Notes: generated from the letters alone by a model not told the origin. A stretch of DNA of 64,000 bases from Dorea sp. AM10-31 (GCF_003435815.1 NZ_QTUV01000010.1:20712-84711); one strand, 5' to 3'. Positions 9,096-19,600 are shown, counted from the stretch's first letter. Program-made: numbers and translations.

Positions 9096-11390
9096 TTATT
9101 TTTTCTTCTTTTTGCCTCCCGTCTGTTTTGCAGGCTGTGCTTTTGCACCGATTTTCATCTTCATGACATACCACAGTGCACCTGTAATACATACAGAAGA
9201 GTAAGCCCCCCATGCAACACCTACCATCAGCGGTGCAGCAAATTCCTTAATAGAACTAACACCAAGAATAAACAGGATTGCTACCATAACAAACGTTGTC
9301 AGAGAGGTATAAATACTTCTTGTCAAAGTCTGTGTAATGCTCTTGTTTACAAGCATATCCAGATCTGCTGCTTTCTTTCTGCCACGCAGTTCTTCACGGA
9401 TTCGGTCAAAGATAACGATCGTCGCGTTGATCGAATATCCAACAATTGTAAGCACTGTCGCAATAAATGTATTACCTACAGAAATTCTTACAACACCGTA
9501 GAAGATGATTACGATTATTACATCATGTAGCAATGCAAGTACGGCACTGGTTGCAAAGCGGATATCTTTGAATCGGAACCAGATATACAACAGCATACAG
9601 ATGGCTGCAATAATAACCGCAATAACTGCATCCTGACGCATCTCACTGCTTACAGTAGAGCTGATATTCTCTGCAGTGATCTTAGATTCATCTACTTTAA
9701 AGTTATCTACCATCGCTTTGTTCAGCGCTTCACGCTGTTTTAAGCTTAATGTAACGGTCTTGATGATAATCTGTTTTGTTCCGGCAACTTTCTGTGTCTG
9801 AACATTGTGATCACCGGTTGTCTTCTCTACAACAGGTACGATCTTCGCATCAATATCATTGATAGAGTAGTCCTCATTAAATGTTACATTCGTAGCTGTA
9901 CCACCCTGGAAGTCCAAACCATATGCAAATGCTCCGTCTCCTTTTGATGCATGGAATCCCATGATTCCAAGTCCAATTACCATAACAGCAATTGAGAATG
10001 TAAAGAAATACTTTTTCTTTGCAAGGAAATCAATAGTCTTTCTTTCCTTCTTCCATGGACGATAGTAGAATTTTTCGTTTCTGATACCGACACCATAGAA
10101 CGCATATACGATCATACGTGTGATAACAAGTGCTGTAAACATCGATACAATGATACCTATTGCAAGTGTCTGTGCGAATCCTTTTACTGTACCGGAACCC
10201 TTAAACCACAGAACTGCTGCTGCAATCAGTGTTGTTACGTTACCGTCAACGATCGCTGACATCGCTTTGTGGAATCCGGTCTTCAGTGAATTCTTCACTC
10301 CTCTGCCTGCCGTCATCTCTTCTTTCACACGAGCGAAGATGATAACGTTGGCATCCACCGCCATACCGATACTCAGGATAATACCTGCAATTCCCGGTAA
10401 CGTCAGTGTAATGTCAAATGCATTCAGGATAACCATTACCAATCCTGTATAAATCAGAAGTGCAAGTCCGGACGCAAGTCCCGGCAAGTAATATACCCAT
10501 AACATAAACAGGAACACAACCGCAAGTCCGATCGCACCTGCTACTAAACTTGTATGTACTGCCTGCTCTCCGAGCTGTGCTCCCACAACCTGGGAACGGA
10601 GTTCTTCCAATTCCAGTTTCAGTCCACCGATACGAATCGTAGAAGCAAGTCCGTCTGCCTCTTCAAATGTCATATTTCCTGAAATCTGTGCAGAACCATC
10701 TGTAATCTCATTCTGTACATTCGGCACACTAACAAATGCTCCGTCGTAGTAAATACCGATACTCTCGCGTGCTTTGTAAGCTTTCTTCGTAGCATCTGCA
10801 AACTTCTTCGTTCCTGCCTTTGTAAACGTCAGTGATACAATATTCTCTTTTGCTTTTGTTGTCGGATTCTCTGTCGTCTGTGCTTTTGCAGATTTGACAT
10901 CTGTTCCTGTCAGAACAATAGAGCCGTCTTTCTGCATTTCTTCCAGAGATTTTGAAAGCTTGTAATCTTTCGCAGCATCTCCTGTAGAGCTGACAAGTTT
11001 ATAATTGGCTTTGCCTTTGCTGTCTGTCTGTGAAATAAAATACAAAGAACCCGGTTGTCCAAGTTCATCCAGAATCTCATTTGCATTGGAAACACCCGGA
11101 ATCTCAATGTTGATTCTGTCTTTACCTTCCTGGTAAACAGAAGCTTCTGTACTGTACTGTTCTACACGCTTCTGCAACTTGTAGATCGTATCATTCATCT
11201 CGCTGTCTGTCGGGTTGTCATCTTTTACTTTATATGTAATACTGACACCGCCTGCCAGATCCAGTCCGAGCTTGATATTCTGTGCCGAACCGGTATGACC
11301 TTTTCCGAATCCGACAGCAGTGGTAAATCCCAGAAGTCCAATCAGCACGATCGTCAAGATCAGACTCAGTATACCCTTCCCCTTTTTCAT
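9096..11390 (-). CDS. secDF: fused protein-export membrane protein SecDF
   Basis: Auxiliary Sec-translocon subunit that uses the proton gradient to aid late steps of protein export. SecD and SecF are fused into one 764-residue protein, as in Bacillus. It has an N-terminal transmembrane helix, a SecD P1 region (LGLDLAGGVSITYKV), six SecD helices, then a SecF part starting near residue 450 with its own periplasmic-type loop (YGLDFQGGTATNVTF) and helices. The C-terminus is a lysine tail. A 329-bp untranslated region separates it from the upstream gene and probably holds its promoter. Confidence 0.95.
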   Translation of the reverse strand: MKKGKGILSLILTIVLIGLLGFTTAVGFGKGHTGSAQNIKLGLDLAGGVSITYKVKDDNPTDSEMNDTIYKLQKRVEQYSTEASVYQEGKDRINIEIPGVSNANEILDELGQPGSLYFISQTDSKGKANYKLVSSTGDAAKDYKLSKSLEEMQKDGSIVLTGTDVKSAKAQTTENPTTKAKENIVSLTFTKAGTKKFADATKKAYKARESIGIYYDGAFVSVPNVQNEITDGSAQISGNMTFEEADGLASTIRIGGLKLELEELRSQVVGAQLGEQAVHTSLVAGAIGLAVVFLFMLWVYYLPGLASGLALLIYTGLVMVILNAFDITLTLPGIAGIILSIGMAVDANVIIFARVKEEMTAGRGVKNSLKTGFHKAMSAIVDGNVTTLIAAAVLWFKGSGTVKGFAQTLAIGIIVSMFTALVITRMIVYAFYGVGIRNEKFYYRPWKKERKTIDFLAKKKYFFTFSIAVMVIGLGIMGFHASKGDGAFAYGLDFQGGTATNVTFNEDYSINDIDAKIVPVVEKTTGDHNVQTQKVAGTKQIIIKTVTLSLKQREALNKAMVDNFKVDESKITAENISSTVSSEMRQDAVIAVIIAAICMLLYIWFRFKDIRFATSAVLALLHDVIIVIIFYGVVRISVGNTFIATVLTIVGYSINATIVIFDRIREELRGRKKAADLDMLVNKSITQTLTRSIYTSLTTFVMVAILFILGVSSIKEFAAPLMVGVAWGAYSSVCITGALWYVMKMKIGAKAQPAKQTGGKKKKK

Positions 11391-11476
11391 AATTGCTAAA
11401 CCTTTCCTTTCTTTCCGACTCCATAAACTGCACTGTCTGAAATTATATGCTTTCAGCGTATACAGTCCACTTTGTT

Positions 11477-11505
11477 AGTTTAGCACAATTTATCCAAATT
11501 GAAAA
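11477..11505 (-). promoter_or_regulatory. candidate sigma-A promoter of secDF
   Basis: On the minus strand there is an extended -10 element TGCTAAACT (TAAACT at 11477-11482) with TTTTCA at 11500-11505, a spacing of 17 bases. It lies about 90 bp upstream of the secDF start. The -35 match is only moderate. Confidence 0.45.
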
Positions 11506-11569
11506 CCTTTTCCTTATATTTCACCGAACAATTCACAGGCTGCGGTAAAACATGCTTTGCGCGTTTTAT

Positions 11570-11675
11570 CCGCTGATTAGCGGTCGTCAAATGCTGTCAT
11601 GTAAGCATGACGCATTTTCCTCGTCGCCATAACAAAAAGCTTCTGATACCATGCTTTTCATCTGATATCAGAGGC
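11570..11675 (-). terminator. terminator and small hairpins between yrzE-like gene and secDF
   Basis: The 329-bp gap 11391-11719 has no supported gene. At 11638-11675 the minus strand forms AGCcTCTGATAtC / GgTATCAGAaGCT followed by TTTTTGTT, a good rho-independent terminator for the gene at 11720. Two smaller inverted repeats follow: ATGCtGTCATG / CATGACgCAT at 11591-11614 and CCGCT / AGCGG at 11570-11583. I looked for a small cysteine-rich SCIFF-type peptide ORF here and did not see one. Confidence 0.7.
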
Positions 11676-11719
11676 TCATTTTTCCTTTATTGTATTCCGT
11701 TATCTTACTTCCGTAATTT

Positions 11720-12091
11720 TTATGAGATCATACCGCCTGTCATGCCGCCACCTGTACAGAGAATCCATGCCGTCAGCATATTAAGCCCATTTCCGGAAAG
11801 CGAACGATACAGTATGATCGTAATGACCAGAAGCAGAATAAAATATAAATTTCCCAGAAGGAGTCCCCAGAAAAAGCGTCTGGTTCTGACCAGCTTTCCG
11901 ATCACAATTCCTCCTACAACCGTTGATAATACATATACTGCCACAATTGCTGCCGAAACAAGATGCTCATTCCATTCAAATTTGTACAACAAAACAGACA
12001 ACAGCAGCAGACTGATGCCTGTTACTACATAGGAAAAAAGCAATGCCTTCAACAGCCATATGATTTTCTGATTTTTTTCCAGCCTGTTCAT
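11720..12091 (-). CDS. TIGR04086/YrzE-like membrane protein
   Basis: A 123-residue integral membrane protein with about four hydrophobic helices and the glycine-rich C-terminal segment WILCTGGGMTGGMIS, which resembles the TIGR04086 (YrzE) family found beside yajC/secDF in Firmicutes. The family has no established function. The start at 12091 has GGAGGGAAG upstream. It lies between spoVT and secDF and ends at a strong terminator. Confidence 0.75.
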   Translation of the reverse strand: MNRLEKNQKIIWLLKALLFSYVVTGISLLLLSVLLYKFEWNEHLVSAAIVAVYVLSTVVGGIVIGKLVRTRRFFWGLLLGNLYFILLLVITIILYRSLSGNGLNMLTAWILCTGGGMTGGMIS

Positions 12092-12152
12092 CTTCTTCCC
12101 TCCTCTTTATCAAAAGTATGAAAAGAAAAGGGCTTTTATTCCTGTTTCTTCC

Positions 12153-12701
12153 TCATTGTTCCATCTGTCTGCCGAGAAAATCTGCAACGCAGACGGCGAC
12201 CTGCATTTCCAGATCGGTTAATTTCTTTCGGTTCTTTTCGCCAAGTAAAAGCACACCTCCAATCACGTCCCCTTCACACAAAATCGGGCCGATTGCTTCT
12301 CCGGTGAAAGCAGACTCTTCAACATCCACAACATTTATATAAGAAGAATCCTCCTGAAATGCAAGCAGTTTTTTCCTTTTTAACAGTATTTCTTCCAGTT
12401 CTTTACTGATAAGCTGCTCGTCCAGTTCTTTTTTACCTCCACCTGCCACCGCAACGATTTGATCCATATCGCAGATTGCTGCCGTGCAGTGCAGGCTCTG
12501 CGATAAGCTCTGCACATAATTTCCCGCCAGTGCACTCAATTCGCCGATTGGTGAATATTTCTTCAATACGATTTCACCTTCCCGGTCTGTAAATATCTCT
12601 AACGGATCTCCTTCCCGAATGCGGAGTGTTCTGCGGATTTCTTTTGGAACAACGACGCGCCCGAGATCATCTATCCTTCTGACTATTCCTGTGGCTTTCA
12701 T
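12153..12701 (-). CDS. spoVT: stage V sporulation transcription regulator SpoVT
   Basis: AbrB-family DNA-binding regulator that in Bacillus tunes sigma-G-dependent forespore genes. Residues 1-50 form the swapped-hairpin AbrB domain (GIVRRIDDLGRVVVPKEIRR), and the remaining residues resemble the GAF-like C-terminal domain of SpoVT. The length, 182 residues, is close to the 178 of Bacillus SpoVT and much longer than plain AbrB. The ORF reaches 12713, but GGAGGAG is correctly spaced for the ATG at 12701. Confidence 0.9.
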   Translation of the reverse strand: MKATGIVRRIDDLGRVVVPKEIRRTLRIREGDPLEIFTDREGEIVLKKYSPIGELSALAGNYVQSLSQSLHCTAAICDMDQIVAVAGGGKKELDEQLISKELEEILLKRKKLLAFQEDSSYINVVDVEESAFTGEAIGPILCEGDVIGGVLLLGEKNRKKLTDLEMQVAVCVADFLGRQMEQ

Positions 12702-12879
12702 ATTCTCCTCCAATACCCAAGTTATTTTAACTGCTTTTTGATTTATAAGTTTCCTGATTTCTGTAATATTTTCTATATATAATCTGCGCAGTTAGTATAT
12801 GGAAAATATGTAAAAATATTCTGTATTTCATAAAACCTGCCGAGACTGCCACTGACAGCTCCCAGCCATAGAAATATCA

Positions 12880-12917
12880 GGAGCTTCATACCCGCCTATG
12901 TGCGGTTATGAAGCTCC
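12880..12917 (-). terminator. terminator overlapping the GGDEF gene stop codon
   Basis: The minus strand folds as GGAGCTTCATAaCCGC / GCGGgTATGAAGCTCC around a short loop that contains the TAG stop of the diguanylate cyclase gene. The T content after the stem is modest. Both arms are nearly perfect over 16 bases. Confidence 0.75.
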
Positions 12918-14155
12918 AGTGCTCTTCGATGTTCTTCTTTCTGGCTATACATACGTTTATCTGCTTCCTGGATCAGCTCATGCACCGATGCTTTCACCGG
13001 AAATTCAAAAGAATCAATAATACCAAAGCTGAAATCTTTCAGATATGGACGTTCTACTCTGGTGCGGAAAGCTTCCTGGATCATCTGCATCCGTTCTCTC
13101 AGATATGCTTTGTCACATTCTTCAATCGCAATGCAGAATTCGTCTCCACCAATCCTTGCAAACAGATCCTTCTTTCGGATTTGTTCTTGTACTATATCGA
13201 CAAAATGATTCAGATACCAGTCTCCTTCTTCATGACCATAAGTATCATTGATATATTTTAAATGATCGAGATCACAGTAGCAGAACACAAATTTTTCGCT
13301 TTTTTCAAGAAATTCTTTCATCTTTCCAACCAGAAGATTACGGTTACCAATCCCGGTAAGCGCATCCAGATATGCCTTCTCTTCCAGTTTTTCCTCACGT
13401 TCCTTTTCTTCCGTGATATCACGTATAATATGTGCGTATGCTTTCTCACCCTGCCACTCCATAAATCCTGTAGCGACATAATAATAGCGATGATCGGACA
13501 CCTGTTCTTCCCACTCCCATTCACACTCACAGGCATTCTCTTCCGCCTCAACCTCTGCAAGTTTTTCTGCAAGTCTTTCCCGGCAGATCTCGTAAATTTC
13601 TCTGTGTTTTGAATCTGACAGACTCTTCCCGCTGCAATACAGTGTTTCCTGTCTGTCTTTACTTAAAACAAGAATGTCTTCTTTGCTTCGCTCGATCAGC
13701 TGGATCAAAAGCTGATTGTAACTTTCTACCATATTCGCATGTGTCTTCTCACGTTCTGCTTCCTGCTTCAGATACTGTTCCCGCTCTTTTAACTGCTTTG
13801 TCATTGTATTAAACGCTTCCGAAAATTCTCCCAGATAAGAAACACTCTGGGAATAATCTCCTTTGGCAACCTGTTTTGCCTGCCAACTTAAATGGTTCAG
13901 ATTTGCATGGATATTTTTGAGATTCTTACACAGGAAATTCTCACGCGGCGGCGCTTCCACCGAAAGATTTCCCACAGATATCGCCGCAGAATATTCTTTC
14001 ATCTCTCGTACCGCCTGTTCCAGATACTGCATTCCTTTTCCAAGTTTCTCAAAAGCAGGTTCCAGATCATCTATCTGCAAAGCATTCACTTTATCGTCAT
14101 ATAAAATACTGCGAAGATATTCAAATAACTGTTCACAATTATCTTTATGTTTCAT
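12896..14155 (-). CDS. diguanylate cyclase with HAMP-like and PAS-like regions
   Basis: Predicted to make the second messenger cyclic di-GMP. The 419-residue protein has no membrane helix. The N-terminal 130 residues are helical and resemble HAMP/linker segments, the middle resembles a PAS fold, and the C-terminal GGDEF domain carries an intact RIGGDEF active site near residue 340. An allosteric I-site is visible as RKKD exactly five residues before GGDEF, so product inhibition is likely. The start overlaps the upstream V4R gene by 11 bp, indicating that the two are translated together and work as a sensor and output pair. Confidence 0.9.
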   Translation of the reverse strand: MKHKDNCEQLFEYLRSILYDDKVNALQIDDLEPAFEKLGKGMQYLEQAVREMKEYSAAISVGNLSVEAPPRENFLCKNLKNIHANLNHLSWQAKQVAKGDYSQSVSYLGEFSEAFNTMTKQLKEREQYLKQEAEREKTHANMVESYNQLLIQLIERSKEDILVLSKDRQETLYCSGKSLSDSKHREIYEICRERLAEKLAEVEAEENACECEWEWEEQVSDHRYYYVATGFMEWQGEKAYAHIIRDITEEKEREEKLEEKAYLDALTGIGNRNLLVGKMKEFLEKSEKFVFCYCDLDHLKYINDTYGHEEGDWYLNHFVDIVQEQIRKKDLFARIGGDEFCIAIEECDKAYLRERMQMIQEAFRTRVERPYLKDFSFGIIDSFEFPVKASVHELIQEADKRMYSQKEEHRRALELHNRT

Positions 14156-14705
14156 CTGTCTGTTCCCCGTCTTCTATTACATTTGCATGAAACCGGCATA
14201 CACGGTCACCAGTAGCCCAGCAGTCTACTTCAATGGCTTCATATGGCCTATCTGTATATACAGATAAAATTCCGGAAATAAATCCTTCATCATAATTACA
14301 TACAGTCTCGCCAAGAATCGGAAGTCCTGAACAGTCCGCATCTTCCGATACGGTCAATATGATTTTCCCGCTCTTTTCTTCTATACTTTCAATTCTTAAA
14401 ACACCAATCTTAAATTCTTCCAGTTTTCGCTGTAACTCACTCAGAAATGAATCCAGTGGCTGGTCGAGATTCATCATATTCTTTGCAAAATATTCACCGG
14501 ATTTGCGTCCTGCTTTCCGAAAAATCTCTATCTGCTTTTCTTTTCCGAAATTATTTACAAGCTCTTCTTTGATCGAATATTCCAACATCCGGTATACTGT
14601 TACCGGAAGCATATCCCCAAGATTGCCCCGTCCATTTTCATTAAACTGCAAATATTCTTCAAATGAAATAGGACTGCGGTCCCCCATAAAAATATTATTA
14701 CTCAT
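14145..14705 (-). CDS. V4R-domain sensor protein
   Basis: A 186-residue protein resembling the V4R (4-vinyl reductase) small-molecule-binding domain. The C-terminal segment DCWATGDRVCRFH has the two conserved cysteines and the histidine typical of V4R proteins, which are often linked to hydrocarbon or metal binding. It is the first gene of a two-gene unit with the diguanylate cyclase, which it overlaps by 11 bp. The inference is that its ligand state controls cyclic di-GMP synthesis. The ligand cannot be named from sequence. Confidence 0.78.
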   Translation of the reverse strand: MSNNIFMGDRSPISFEEYLQFNENGRGNLGDMLPVTVYRMLEYSIKEELVNNFGKEKQIEIFRKAGRKSGEYFAKNMMNLDQPLDSFLSELQRKLEEFKIGVLRIESIEEKSGKIILTVSEDADCSGLPILGETVCNYDEGFISGILSVYTDRPYEAIEVDCWATGDRVCRFHANVIEDGEQTDET

Positions 14706-14850
14706 TGTCCTTCTGTATTTCCTCTCTAGACTCTGTGCAAATGTACATCCAGATTTAGTATATCATTATCAAAAACAAGATTCAACGTAATGTTGCCAAA
14801 AATATCATGTGAAAGATTTTACATAACTCTGGATATTTTCACCGTATTTC

Positions 14851-14858
14851 TGTATAAT
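14851..14858 (+). promoter_or_regulatory. -10 region of the yqeY promoter
   Basis: TATAAT at 14853-14858 is directly preceded by TG and lies about 30 bp upstream of the yqeY start. The best -35 at 17-base spacing (TGGATA at 14830) is weak. Confidence 0.6.
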
Positions 14859-14889
14859 GGATAGCAGATTTAAAGAGGAGGAATGAAAT

Positions 14890-15336
14890 ATGAGTAAAAT
14901 CGATGAAGTCCGCGCTGACATGGTAAAAGCTATGAAAGCCGGTGATAAAGAAAGCAAGGAAACCTTATCTATGTTACTCGCAGCTCTTAAGAATAAAGCG
15001 ATTGACAAACGTTCTGACCTGACCGCCGAGGAAGAAACTCAGGTTATCTTAAAAGAAATTAAACAGACTAAAGAAACTCTGGAAATGACACCTGCCGACC
15101 GCACTGAGATCATTGACGAGTGCAACAAACGTCTCGCAGTTTTAGAGCAGTATGCTCCAAAGATGATGGATGAAGCTGAGATCCGCGCTGTCATCGACGC
15201 GACACTTTCCGAAGTCGGAATCGAAGCACCTGAAGCAAAAGACAAAGGTAAGATCATGAAAGTTCTGATGCCAAAAGTCAAAGGCAAAGCCGACGGCAAA
15301 CTGGTCAATGATATTTTAATGACTTATATGAACTAA
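14890..15336 (+). CDS. yqeY: GatB/YqeY domain protein
   Basis: A 148-residue stand-alone YqeY protein, related to the C-terminal tRNA-binding domain of the amidotransferase subunit GatB. The start MSKIDEVRADMVKAMKAGD and the helical composition fit the family, whose exact role in the cell is not settled. It is one of the few plus-strand genes here and appears to be a single-gene unit: its own TATAAT, an AGAGGAGG Shine-Dalgarno sequence, and a terminator shared with the convergent lipoprotein gene. Confidence 0.93.
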   Translation: MSKIDEVRADMVKAMKAGDKESKETLSMLLAALKNKAIDKRSDLTAEEETQVILKEIKQTKETLEMTPADRTEIIDECNKRLAVLEQYAPKMMDEAEIRAVIDATLSEVGIEAPEAKDKGKIMKVLMPKVKGKADGKLVNDILMTYMN

Positions 15337-15400
15337 CCTGTCACCTTTTTTCAAATACCGTGACCGTAAAATGATCGGTTCTTAGTTCATCGCCATAATA

Positions 15401-15435
15401 AAAACAGCAGATACATCCGTACCTGCTGTTTTTTG
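15401..15435. terminator. bidirectional terminator between yqeY and the PrsA-like gene
   Basis: AAAACAGCAG at 15401 pairs with CTGCTGTTTT at 15423, with A-runs before and T-runs after, so it can terminate both convergent transcripts. A further weak pair GATGCC / GGCATC spans 15435-15492. Confidence 0.85.
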
Positions 15436-15509
15436 ATGCCAAAGTTAAAAGCCTGAAAAAGTACGAAGTACGAAACCATTTGCATGGCATCTTTTGACTC
15501 TGATATCTT

Positions 15510-16580
15510 TTAATAATCAACATCTGTATTCGTCTGATCGTCCGTCTTCATATGTTCTGTATAAGGCTTCTCTTCTTTCTGCTTGATCCGCACACCGAGA
15601 TTCGCATAAGAAATCGATCTCCATACTCTTTTGTGTATGCTGATATCCGCTTCCATCAGCCATTCATCTTTCGTCTGCTCATAAATCTTATTCTTTCGCT
15701 GTGCAATCAATTTTTTCTTCTTATCCGCTGTTGCTTTTCTGTCTTTCAAGCTGACAAGCTTTGCTACATAACATCCCTCTTCTGTCTCAACCACATCAGT
15801 AAGATCTCCCTTGGAAAGTTCATCTGCTGCCTTCACTAGCTTCTTGTCCGGCTTTATAGATGCGGAATCAAATGTCACTTCTTTATAAATCTTCCCGGCA
15901 TCCTGTGCCGCTTTCTCAAAATCCTTCTTCTCTTTTGCATGTTCCAGAAAAGCTTCTGCATCTGCTTTTGCCTGTCTCTTCTCAGCAGCGGAAAGTTCAA
16001 GTCCTTTTCCGGTCTCTTTCGTCTCTTTATAAGGGAACAGAACATATTGCATCCGCTTCTGTTTTGCCTCTTCATTCGTGACTTTCACATCTGCTTTATC
16101 TTCTACTGCTTTTTTCACTTTACTCTCTACAGCCATCAGTGTAAGCAGGCGCTTTACTGTCTTTCTTTCACCGGACACCTGATTCTTATTATGAAGCGCA
16201 TTATCTTCATCAAATTCTCTGGCTGACTTCTCAATCACATCTTTTTCTGCCTGGGAGAGCGTCACCTTATATTCTTTCATATGCTCTTCCGATAACAGCA
16301 TCGTCTCCAGATCTTCTATCACCTGTTCTTTGACTGCATCTTCATAATTATTGCCCTTTTCAGCACGGGATCCCCACATATCATTTCCCATATATGCCGC
16401 ATAGTAAGTCTCATATCCCGCCTGGATATATCTTGCATAAAATTCAGCAATATCAGCAGTTACATCAATCCCATTTACCGTTACTGCCGCATCTTTTCCA
16501 CTCATTGATGAACTGCATCCGGTAAGCGTTGTGACTGCAAGCACTGCTGCGAGTATCACTGCTGTGATTCTTTTCTTCAT
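15510..16580 (-). CDS. PrsA/SurA-like foldase lipoprotein
   Basis: A secreted lipoprotein of 356 residues. It begins with a charged signal peptide and the lipobox LTGC (cysteine near residue 22). The N-terminal half is helical and resembles the chaperone part of PrsA/SurA; residues of about 230-290 (ELSKGDLTDVVETEEGCYV) resemble part of a parvulin prolyl isomerase domain, but the full parvulin motif is not obvious. Its expected role is folding of exported proteins outside the membrane. It follows mfd on the same strand with a 98-bp gap. Confidence 0.8.
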   Translation of the reverse strand: MKKRITAVILAAVLAVTTLTGCSSSMSGKDAAVTVNGIDVTADIAEFYARYIQAGYETYYAAYMGNDMWGSRAEKGNNYEDAVKEQVIEDLETMLLSEEHMKEYKVTLSQAEKDVIEKSAREFDEDNALHNKNQVSGERKTVKRLLTLMAVESKVKKAVEDKADVKVTNEEAKQKRMQYVLFPYKETKETGKGLELSAAEKRQAKADAEAFLEHAKEKKDFEKAAQDAGKIYKEVTFDSASIKPDKKLVKAADELSKGDLTDVVETEEGCYVAKLVSLKDRKATADKKKKLIAQRKNKIYEQTKDEWLMEADISIHKRVWRSISYANLGVRIKQKEEKPYTEHMKTDDQTNTDVDY

Positions 16581-16678
16581 ATCTTATTTCCCTTCTGCAT
16601 TCTGATCGTTCTCTTAAGTATAGCTTAACATACCAGAATGAGTCAACCGGCTATTCCCGAATGATTATTAAGATTTTA

Positions 16679-19600
16679 TTAGTTTTGTACCAGAATTCTT
16701 GCAATACCATCCAGAACCTTTGCTACAATCTCTGTTGGCATCGGTGGTTTTTCTCTTTTATTCCGAATCTTGTGAACATATACAAATGTATAATTCTCTG
16801 CACGGAATGTAAGACTCCCCCGGAACAGTTCGATCAGCTTCGGAATCCTCTCTGGCTGTACTTTCGCATGTTCATACATTGTAAAGGTATACATGTCACC
16901 TTTCTGTTCAATTGTCGTCACATAAAGCTTATGTGCTCTTGCTTTCAGTGCAGCAACTTCCAGAAGGGTACCAACTTTTTTCGGCGAATCTCCAAAACGG
17001 TCGATCAGTTCTTCCTCCATATCTTCCCGTTCTTCGTCCGATTCGATTGCCGCGATCCTTTTATAAATATCCAGTTTCTGGTATTCATTCGGAATATAGG
17101 AATCCGGGATAAATGCATCTACATTCAGATCAATGGTTGTCGTAAAATCTTCTTCCTCCATCTCACCTTTTAACTGTTTGACTGCTTCGTTTAACATTTT
17201 ACAGTACAGATCATAACCGACTGCTTCCATATGCCCATGCTGTTCAGCTCCAAGCAGATTTCCCGCTCCACGGATCTCCAGATCCCTCATGGCAATCTTA
17301 AAACCGGAACCCAGATCTGTAAATTCCCGGATCGCCGCCAGTCGTTTTTCTGCTACTTCTTTTAAAAGTTTATTTCTTCTGTACAGTAAAAATGCGTATG
17401 CCATGCGGTTCGACCTTCCGACACGTCCACGAAGCTGGTAGAGCTGAGAAAGTCCCAGTCTATCCGCATCATGGATGATCATTGTATTGACATTGGAAAT
17501 ATCCAGTCCTGTTTCAATAATTGTCGTAGATACAAGCACATCGATTTCCCCGTTAATGAAATCATACATGATCTTTTCCAGTTCATGCTCCCGCATCTGT
17601 CCATGTGCATATGCCACATTTACATCCGGTACAAGTTTCTGAATCCTACCTGCCACATCTGCAATATCTTCCACCCGATTATATACATAATAAACCTGTC
17701 CCTGTCTGGCACATTCACGCTCAATCGCCTCACGTACCATTTCATCATTATATTCCATGACATAAGTCTGGATTGGCATACGCTCTTCCGGAGCTTCTTC
17801 CAGTACACTCATATCACGGATACCGATGAGACTCATGTGCAGAGTTCTTGGTATCGGTGTCGCCGTAAGCGTCAGCACATCGACATTTTCTTTCATTTTC
17901 TTGATCTTTTCTTTATGCTGCACACCAAAGCGCTGTTCCTCATCAATAATGAGCAATCCGAGATTTTTAAATTCCACATCTTCGCTCAGCACACGGTGTG
18001 TACCGATGACAATATCAACAAGCCCTTTTTTCAGATCCTGTATCGTCTTTTTCTGCTGCGACGGTGTACGGAATCGGCACATCAGATCCACACGCACCGG
18101 AAATTCTTTCATACGCTGAACAAATGTATTGTAATGCTGCTGTGCAAGAATAGTTGTCGGGACGAGATAGACAACCTGCTTATCTTCCTGTACTGCTTTA
18201 AATGCCGCACGGATGGCAACTTCCGTTTTTCCATAGCCAACATCCCCGCAGATCAGACGATCCATGATCTTCTTGCTCTCCATGTCTTTCTTCACTGCTT
18301 CGATCGCATGCATCTGATCTTCCGTCTCTTCAAACGGGAACATCTCTTCAAATTCCTGCTGCCATACCGTATCCGGTCCGTACACATAACCTTCCTGGTT
18401 CTGTCTTACTGCATACAGTTCTACCAGATCTTTGGCGATAACCTTTACCGCACCGCGGACTCTTTTCTTCGTCTTCACCCATTCCTGGGAGCCGAGACGG
18501 TTAAGTTTCGGCTTCTTTGCATCCGCGCTGGCATATTTCTGGATCAGATCAAGCTGTGTTGCCGGAATATAAAGATTGCCGCCCTTGGCATAGGCAATTT
18601 TCATGTAATCTTTGGTAATCTTATCAACCTCAATCTTTTCGATTCCCTGATAGATCCCAAGGCCGTGATTCTCATGTACAACGTAATCTCCCGGCTTCAG
18701 CTCAGAAAAGTTCTGGATCTTCCGTCCTTCATAAATTTTTCTTTTTTTCTTTTTCTTCGCCTTTCCGAAAATATCACTCTCTGCAATGACTGTAAATTTC
18801 AGCATCGGATACTCATATCCTTCTGCAATATGTCCGTATGCTGTCATAATCTCTCCCGGTTTCACAAGCCTGTCCGAATCATCACTGTAATAACTACTCA
18901 GATCATAATCTCTTAAGTCTTCGGCAAGACGTTTGGCACGCGTTCTTGAACCGGACAATAATACAACGCGGTATTTTCCTCTTTTCAATCTTTTAAGATC
19001 CTGCGTCAGAAGTTCAAAGCTCCGGTTATATGGATTAACGCTCTTTGTCTGTAACTGGTAGGATTCCCGGAGTTCCAGCCCCGGTGCGCGCATTTCCAAT
19101 GCCATAAATCCGACAGATGCATATCCATTCATCTTTTTTTTCAACTCTTCAACGGTATACATCCGCATCTCTTCATCCGAAACTTTGCAGCCATTCTCTA
19201 CACGACGCTTCTGCGCTTCTACGAACTCTTCTTCCACGCCTTCGCCTTTTTCCAGAAGTCTTACTGGCTCATCCAGAAACAGGATTGTCTTTTCTTTTTC
19301 AAAATAATCAAGAAACGATACGCCTTTTTCTTCGTCAGTCGGATACTCTACTGCCGGATAAATGAACACTTCCGTCAGATTTTCGATTGAACGCTGTGTC
19401 TCCACATCGAAACTGCGGACAGAATCCACTTCATCCCCCCACAGTTCGATCCGTACAGGCAGATTCTCTGTAAGTGGATAAATATCAATAATCCCTCCCC
19501 GAACGGCAAACTGACCGGGACCTTCAATCTGTACTTCTCTGTCATATCCAATCTTCACCAGTCGGTCTTCCAGTTCCTTCAGATCCAGTGTATCCGTATT

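Noticed and set aside
11391..11719. Possible SCIFF-type cysteine-rich peptide gene near secDF
   Set aside because: No short frame with the six-cysteine pattern is present; the gap holds stems and a promoter instead.
15435..15492. GATGCC/GGCATC pair as a second terminator
   Set aside because: Only 6 bp across a loop of about 46 bases; the nearby 10-bp stem explains termination better.
17471..18916. Plus-strand ORF of 481 codons
   Set aside because: It is exactly antisense to mfd, rich in His/Ile/Phe/Cys, without a ribosome-binding site or a recognisable domain.
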